Shown one piece after another: positions 53,153 to 57,952 of a stretch of 57,952 bases of DNA. The position numbers and the translations under genes were made by a program. The DNA is taken from NCBI GenBank assembly GCA_025362135.1, contig JANYHZ010000257.1, forward strand, positions 1 to 57,952, written 5' to 3'. Origin of the DNA: Betaproteobacteria bacterium. Its GTDB lineage: Bacteria > Pseudomonadota > Gammaproteobacteria > Burkholderiales > Usitatibacteraceae. The notes beneath the pieces were generated by a model. It did no database searches. It was not told the DNA's origin and was given only the letters and a program-made list of their open reading frames with translations. Position 1 is the stretch's first letter, and each line of letters starts with the position of its first letter.

Positions 53153-54370
53153 GTGAGTTTTCTCTATTCGTTCCTGAATTTTCTTCAACCCGGAATTCTC
53201 TGGCCCGAGATCGCGGATCTGCGACCAATGCTTGTGATTTCCATTGTCGCGTTGCTTGTGGGGGTGTCGCGCCGAGCGGTCTACCCGCGCAGGGAGGCTT
53301 TTGTCCATCCCGTTTTCATGTGGCTGACCGCATTCATTTTTGCGCAGATATTGTCGGTCTACTACGGCGGATTGGGCGCAATGCTCGACGAAGTTTCCTT
53401 CTGGAACGTCTACCTGATATTTGCGGTAGTCTCGCTACTGCTGATTTCCGACCTAAGTGCCCTCAAGCGCTATGTGCTCGGAATGATTGTTGGTGGGATG
53501 TTTGTCGTTGGGTACGGTATCTACGCGGTTTGGGCACAAGTCGGTTTTGGGGTAACCGGGCGCGCGGGTGCTTACGGCATGTACGAAAATCACAACGACT
53601 ACACCTTTATCATCATCCAGATTCTGCCGTTCATTTACCTATACATGCGCGCCGAAACGGGCCTCATCAGACGCGGGTTGCTCGCGTTGTCGTTGCTCAC
53701 ATGCGTCATCGGCGTTTTCCTTTCACTGTCGCGTGGCGGCATCCTTGCGTTGCTTCTTGAATTCGCGCTGATCATCGTTTTCACGATGCAAGGCAAACGC
53801 AGGATGCTGTTTTTGCCGGTGTTTGCATTAGTGGGAGCGATCGCCGTTGGATATCAGTGGGCCAAGCGCGACGAGAATTCGACCACCTACACCGCTGCCG
53901 ATGCAGAGTCTTCGCGTTTTGAACTGTGGCGTGCCGCCCGTAAAATGTTTCAAGACAAGCCCTTGCTCGGTGTCGGCAGTCGGCGATTTTACGAATACAG
54001 CGCGAGGTACGAGGAAATCAGCCACGACGAAATGGGCAAGAATTCGCACAACACCTATCTGGAAATCCTGGCAGGCACTGGCCTCATTGGCTTTATTCCA
54101 TTCGTGATGATGTCGTGGCGTCTCATCAAGGAGATGCGCCGCCGCCCCGCCAGCCACGGTCCGCCGCTGCTCGATGCGACGCAAATGGCGACGCTGATTG
54201 CGTTCTACACGATTCTCTTCAGGGCACTTCTGGATGCCAAGACCTATGACTGGAGTTTCTACATGCTCTGTACCATCGGCATCGCCTGCGTGATGCTTCG
54301 GCGTCAATTCGACAAGCCCGTTGGAATGCGAAACGGCGTATCCGCGGCGATGGAATTGCAACGAAACTAG
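53153..54370 (+). CDS. O-antigen ligase-like EPS polymerase
   Basis: 405 residues from a GTG start. About 10-12 helices with the O-antigen ligase/Wzy_C pattern: VFLSLSRGGILALLLEF, then a periplasmic loop (about 240-300) with SSRFELWRAARKMFQDKPLL and GVGSRRFYEY, then NSHNTYLEILAGTGLIGF. The SRG, GVG and HNTYLEILAGTGLIG blocks are diagnostic. It most likely polymerises or ligates the EPS repeat units in the periplasm. The exosortase signature (Cys, Arg and His of the transpeptidase core) was looked for and is absent. Confidence 0.88.
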   Translation: MSFLYSFLNFLQPGILWPEIADLRPMLVISIVALLVGVSRRAVYPRREAFVHPVFMWLTAFIFAQILSVYYGGLGAMLDEVSFWNVYLIFAVVSLLLISDLSALKRYVLGMIVGGMFVVGYGIYAVWAQVGFGVTGRAGAYGMYENHNDYTFIIIQILPFIYLYMRAETGLIRRGLLALSLLTCVIGVFLSLSRGGILALLLEFALIIVFTMQGKRRMLFLPVFALVGAIAVGYQWAKRDENSTTYTAADAESSRFELWRAARKMFQDKPLLGVGSRRFYEYSARYEEISHDEMGKNSHNTYLEILAGTGLIGFIPFVMMSWRLIKEMRRRPASHGPPLLDATQMATLIAFYTILFRALLDAKTYDWSFYMLCTIGIACVMLRRQFDKPVGMRNGVSAAMELQRN

Positions 54371-54466
54371 GTAGCGGTCCAGAGTTCTTCTACCCAGTCC
54401 AGACGGGGAGATGATTGTGCTTATATTCATCCCTCGTCTGTAAATCCAGCCCCTCGGTTCGAATTC

Positions 54467-55663
54467 ATGCGCATCCTCACCGTAACCACTTTTTTCCCAA
54501 ACCAGATTTTTCCCAATCGCACCGTGTTTGTAAAAAACCTGGTGCGTGCGATGCAGTCTCTCTGCGCGGTGAACGTAATAGCACCAGTGCCTTACGCGCC
54601 GCCGCTCCGCTGGGTGCCGCGCTGGCATGCGCTAAGCTGCGTAGGTCGCGAAGAAATCATCGGCGGCATCGAAGTGCTGCATCCGCGCTATCTGGTGATT
54701 CCCCGTATGGACTGGTTTTCGGGATTTAGCTATTTCTTGGGGGTATTGGGCTCGCTACGACGAGCGAAGCGCGAGTACGGCTCATTTCTCATTCACGCTC
54801 ATTGCGCCTATCCCGACGGCGTAGGGGTGGCCTTGGCGGCACATTTTCTGCGACTTCCCTACGCAATAACGGCCCATGGCAGCGACATTAACGTGTACGC
54901 CGCGAGAAGCTTGCTGCGTCCCCAGGTGCGCTGGGCGCTCGCCGGTGCGCGCGGCGTCATTGCCGTAAGCGGTGACCTCGAATCGAAGATAAATGCGCTC
55001 ACCGGCAATGCGCACTTGTCAGTGGCGCGCATACCTTGTGCGGGATTCGACCCGGCAGTGTTCTTCCCGCGTTCGTCGCAGGACACTCGCAAGATACTGG
55101 GACTTCCGCAAGAAGGGCGCATCGTCGTGTTTGTGGGAAATCTGGTGCCGGTCAAAGCAGTCAAATTCCTTGTGCAAGCTTGGACGATGCTGAAGCGGCA
55201 GGGCGCTATCGACGAGCACGATCAGCTGATTATCATCGGCGAGGGACCATGTCGCGCCGATCTGGAATTACGCATCGGACAGGCTGAAATCGCACACACG
55301 ACGAAACTGACCGGTGCCATTCCACAGACTGCGGTAAGTGATTGGATTGCCGCAGCCACGTTGCTTTGTTTGCCCAGTTACAACGAGGGCATGCCCAACG
55401 TAGTCGTGGAGGCGCTGGCGAGCGGCGTACCCGTTGTTGCGTCACGTGTGGGCGGAATTCCCGAACTGGTCTGCGAAGGCGTGAACGGCCTGTTGGTGGA
55501 ACCGGGCAATGCCAGGGCGCTGGCGGACGCACTGGCGACGGCCCTGTCGAAGACTTGGGACCACACGCAAATTTACGAGTCGGTCGCGCACCTGACTTGG
55601 CACGCGTTGGCTACGCGAAACTATGAATTTCTGGAATCAGCACTGGATGCCTCAACCGCGTGA
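54467..55663 (+). CDS. Family 4 glycosyltransferase
   Basis: 398 residues. GT-B enzyme: MRILTVTTFFPNQIFPNRTV, HAHCAYPDGVGVALAAHFLR, YAITAHGSDINVYAARSLLR, IPCAGFDPAVFFPRSS, then the donor domain VVFVGNLVPVKAVKFLVQAW, IGEGPCRADLELR, and LLCLPSYNEGMPNVVVEALA, which contains the nucleotide-sugar E-x7-E-like motif. It resembles capsular and teichuronic acid-type GT4 enzymes. Donor unknown. The SD is weak; no earlier start was found. It is separated by 96 bases from the ligase gene, so it may have its own promoter. Confidence 0.9.
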   Translation: MRILTVTTFFPNQIFPNRTVFVKNLVRAMQSLCAVNVIAPVPYAPPLRWVPRWHALSCVGREEIIGGIEVLHPRYLVIPRMDWFSGFSYFLGVLGSLRRAKREYGSFLIHAHCAYPDGVGVALAAHFLRLPYAITAHGSDINVYAARSLLRPQVRWALAGARGVIAVSGDLESKINALTGNAHLSVARIPCAGFDPAVFFPRSSQDTRKILGLPQEGRIVVFVGNLVPVKAVKFLVQAWTMLKRQGAIDEHDQLIIIGEGPCRADLELRIGQAEIAHTTKLTGAIPQTAVSDWIAAATLLCLPSYNEGMPNVVVEALASGVPVVASRVGGIPELVCEGVNGLLVEPGNARALADALATALSKTWDHTQIYESVAHLTWHALATRNYEFLESALDASTA

Positions 55664-55809
55664 GCAGGTTTTACGCACGTGGTAAAGCCGCATCTTTTGC
55701 ACGCCGTTCACGATGCCTTGGCTGGGCACGCGCATCCGGTCTGCTGTTTGACAGGAAAATTGAAGTTAAGCACGCTTCGTCTGCGACCGCTGCCCGCCAA
55801 CGGCGGGGC

Positions 55810-56514
55810 TTATTTCACCAGCACCATACACTGATGAAGCGCGATGGCATTCCGCAGGAAGGAAGGCATGGCTTTTTCCACGCCCAAGCGGTAGATCGAA
55901 TAGGTTGGCGCAATCCAGTAGCGCCGATAGTCCAGCATAGTGAGGCCTATTGTCGGGTGGTCAGCCAGCAGGCTTTGAACTGAGTTACGGCTCCAGAGGC
56001 TGGGATTGTAGGCTGGGTTGAACCGCGAGAATCGAAAGCCGATTTTCACTACGAATGGGCGCGGGTCCATCAACACGACGATTCCGCCAATGCCGAGACA
56101 GCGTGCAACCTCTGATAAAAATCGCGCCGGATCCGGATGATGTTTAATGAATGCAGAGGCGATGGCGATATCGAACGCGCCTGCTTCCAGCGGAAATGGG
56201 TAGTCTCGGAACAAGTTGGATTCGCGATAGGCGATGCGCGTGACGGGATCGTCGTCTGGAACTCCACTTCGAAACACGTCGAGGCCCGTACCGCCTTCAA
56301 ATCGCGCGCCAAGTCGTTGCGCCAGGGCGCTGAGCATCGCCCCATCGGCGCATCCGAAATCGACCGCGCGCAATGGTCCAGCCGACGGCGCGAATCTATC
56401 GACGGCCTCCAATGCCATTTGCGTGCGGCGAGACAAGCCGTACCCAAACGACGTCGTCACGTCCCGCCTTTTCGACAGGTATTCATGTTGCGCTGTATGT
56501 GACTGGGAACTCAT
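55810..56514 (-). CDS. SAM-dependent class I methyltransferase
   Basis: 234 residues. A Rossmann methyltransferase with motif I VDFGCADGAMLSAL (around 52-64), GLDVFRSG as motif II, and DIAIASAFIKHHPDPARFLS plus CLGIGGIVVLMDPRPFV for motifs IV and V. The substrate may be a sugar, lipid-linked precursor or metabolite; the EPS neighbourhood favours a sugar. It is convergent with the GT4 gene and has a poor SD. The 146-base gap on the GT4 side holds no gene. Confidence 0.85.
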   Translation of the reverse strand: MSSQSHTAQHEYLSKRRDVTTSFGYGLSRRTQMALEAVDRFAPSAGPLRAVDFGCADGAMLSALAQRLGARFEGGTGLDVFRSGVPDDDPVTRIAYRESNLFRDYPFPLEAGAFDIAIASAFIKHHPDPARFLSEVARCLGIGGIVVLMDPRPFVVKIGFRFSRFNPAYNPSLWSRNSVQSLLADHPTIGLTMLDYRRYWIAPTYSIYRLGVEKAMPSFLRNAIALHQCMVLVK

Positions 56515-56828
56515 TGCATTGTTAAAGTTAGGTTTAGCAGATTATTGTGAACACGCACTGTAGCGCACGCGCCACCGCATGCCAAGGCCGAGCGTTGAGG
56601 CATCGCAAACTGAACAATTCTTCAAACTGGCCTGTCAATCCCGCTCGCTCGTGATGTATTGGGCTCTTCCGTGTTTCGGGTATTTGATCGCTGCAGTCTT
56701 TCCGCAAAAACGAGACGCGTACGCGCGTGGAAAAATAAAGACGCCCTATTGGCGAGGTGTTTGAGGCGAAAAACCGCCGAAAGCCGCGCCAACGCTTGAT
56801 CTACGTAATCCATTTCGCACCGCACCCT
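56515..56828. other. Intergenic region between wecB and methyltransferase
   Basis: About 310 bases. A 67-codon minus-strand frame (56622-56825) begins 4 bases after the wecB stop but resembles no family and lacks an SD; I do not call it a gene. A weak CGCC/GGCG hairpin followed by a T-rich tract on the minus strand (near 56735-56765) may end wecB transcription. Confidence 0.45.
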
Positions 56829-57952
56829 TCAGCCGCGCAGTCGTTCCAGGATACGCTTCGCCGTGTGCCCATCCCAGAGCGGTGGACGATATGGATTGCG
56901 TGGTTGCGTCAGGACGCGATGAAAAACCTCTTTCACGCGCTGCGGTTCGGTGCCGACGAGGTGATTGGTGCCACCGTTCTCGACCAATGTCGCAGGACGC
57001 TCGGTATTCGAGCGCAGTGTGAGGCAAGGAGTGCCGAGCACACAGCATTCCTCTTGAATCCCGCCGGAGTCAGTGAGCACCACCCGTGCAGACGACGTGA
57101 GCGCCAGAAGATCGAGGTAGCCCAGAGGCTGGACCACGATAATACGCGGACTGGAAGTCAAACGCGTCCAAAGCCCGAACTCCTTAAGCCGTGCCACCGT
57201 ACGCGGATGCGCAGGAAAGATGATGGGCAGTTTTTCGGCCAGTTCGAGAATCAGTTCAAGATTGCGGGTCAGCGCAGCCGGGTCATCGACGTTGGATGGC
57301 CGGTGCAGCGTAAGCACGGCAAAACCGTTTTGATCGAGCGACGCATGAGGCTGCACCGACAGGTCCACCGGTCGGTTCGCCCGCACAATTTCTGCGGGAT
57401 CGCGGCCCTCGGCCTGTGCGCGCTGGCCCTCGAGCGTGTCGATCATTATGTTTCCGACCATGGCAATTTTGCCGGGGACAACGCCTTCCAACGCGAGATT
57501 AGCATTGGCAAACCGACAGGTAGTAAACAGAAGGTCGGAAAGGCGGTCGGTCACCACCCGGTTTACTTCTTCGGGCATCGACCAGTCATGGGACCGCAAT
57601 CCCGCCTCGATGTGCGCAACGCGGAATTGATGTTTCTTGGCCGTCAGTGAACAGGCGCTGGTCGCGTTGACATCGCCCACCACGATCACCCAGTCGGGTT
57701 TTTCCTTCAGCAGCACCGTCTCGAACCCGATCATGGTCATGCCGACCTGGTAGGCGTGCGAACCAGACCCCACCTCCAAATGATAGTCGGGGTCGGGTAT
57801 GCCAAGTTCCTCGAAAAAACGACCGGACAATGTCGGATCATAATGTTGACCGCTGTGGACCAAGACATGCTGCACGGTTGCGTTAGGGTGTTGCCGGTTA
57901 TGCGCGGTCACTGCGGCCACCAGCGGGGCGATCTTCATGAAATTCGGCCGCG
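56829..57952 (-). CDS. wecB: UDP-N-acetylglucosamine 2-epimerase (non-hydrolysing), 5' end outside window
   Basis: About 374 residues visible; the reading frame continues past the window end, and RPNFMKIAPLV at the border is the usual region just after GTRP in WecB/MnaA. Motifs include the conserved VVGDVNATSACSL and HIEAGLRSHDWSMPEEVNRV, VTDRLSDLLFTTCRFANANL, VGNIMIDTLE, TLHRPSNVDDPAALT and TDSGGIQEECCVLGTPCLTL. It makes UDP-ManNAc from UDP-GlcNAc for EPS or O-antigen. It is transcribed toward the methyltransferase. The N-terminal dozen or so residues lie outside. Confidence 0.93.
   Translation of the reverse strand, partial: RPNFMKIAPLVAAVTAHNRQHPNATVQHVLVHSGQHYDPTLSGRFFEELGIPDPDYHLEVGSGSHAYQVGMTMIGFETVLLKEKPDWVIVVGDVNATSACSLTAKKHQFRVAHIEAGLRSHDWSMPEEVNRVVTDRLSDLLFTTCRFANANLALEGVVPGKIAMVGNIMIDTLEGQRAQAEGRDPAEIVRANRPVDLSVQPHASLDQNGFAVLTLHRPSNVDDPAALTRNLELILELAEKLPIIFPAHPRTVARLKEFGLWTRLTSSPRIIVVQPLGYLDLLALTSSARVVLTDSGGIQEECCVLGTPCLTLRSNTERPATLVENGGTNHLVGTEPQRVKEVFHRVLTQPRNPYRPPLWDGHTAKRILERLRG

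Noticed and set aside
53153-54370. Possible exosortase (multi-helix protein in an XrtA-type region)
   Set aside because: Motifs are those of O-antigen ligase/Wzy_C (LSRGG, NSHNTYLEILAGTGLIG); the Cys/Arg/His exosortase core is missing.
56622-56825. 67-codon minus-strand frame after wecB
   Set aside because: Close to the wecB stop but no SD, family or conserved features.
1-57952. CRISPR arrays, IS elements, prophage genes
   Set aside because: No regularly spaced repeats, transposase, integrase or phage structural motifs were seen on either strand.

Overview
The window looks like chromosomal DNA of a betaproteobacterium (Burkholderiales or Nitrosomonadales type). The evidence is the order rimP-nusA-infB-rbfA-truB-rpsO-pnp, a Ton energising operon with two ExbD copies, and the exosortase-A (XrtA)-type exopolysaccharide (EPS) gene set. 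No rRNA, IS element, integrase, phage gene or CRISPR array was seen.

Layout. (1) 1-5069, minus strand: the start of thyA, a DHH-family phosphoesterase, a secreted TPR protein, two exbD, exbB and tonB. (2) 5070-14443: two paralogous TPR plus aspartyl/asparaginyl beta-hydroxylase-like genes on the plus strand, a fossil of a third copy, then two large TonB-dependent receptors on the minus strand, each ended by a UUCG-loop terminator. (3) 14444-24245: the translation/RNA operon, then tRNA-Pro(UGG) and tRNA-Arg(UCU). (4) 24246-25137: a stretch with no convincing gene. (5) 25138-57952: an EPS region of about 33 kb. It holds two tandem family 2 glycosyltransferases, a FemAB/GNAT-like protein, galE, the export core (outer-membrane export lipoprotein, chain-length determinant, tyrosine autokinase, outer-membrane barrel, ExeA-like ATPase), an NtrB/NtrC-type sensor-regulator pair, a priming sugar transferase, two tandem secreted beta-helix proteins, a large NodB-like protein, a membrane GT2, a DUF3473-type deacetylase, a flippase, two GT4 enzymes, a second deacetylase, an O-antigen ligase-like polymerase, a methyltransferase and wecB (cut by the window end).

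How it fits together. Regions 1 and 2 look like one nutrient-uptake module: TonB-ExbB-ExbD drives the two receptors, and the cytoplasmic TPR-hydroxylases probably modify a partner or substrate. Region 5 can in principle make an undecaprenol-linked repeat unit (priming transferase, GTs, GalE, WecB), flip it, polymerise it (ligase/polymerase with chain-length protein and kinase), export it, and trim it (deacetylases, beta-helix proteins). The sigma-54 activator gene lies directly upstream of a good sigma-54 promoter candidate in front of the priming transferase. No exosortase and no PEP-CTERM substrate is encoded in the window although the XrtA-type companions are.

Functional calls rest on motifs and family recall, not on database searches. 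Start codons were chosen from Shine-Dalgarno (SD) sequences and domain boundaries and are uncertain where noted.
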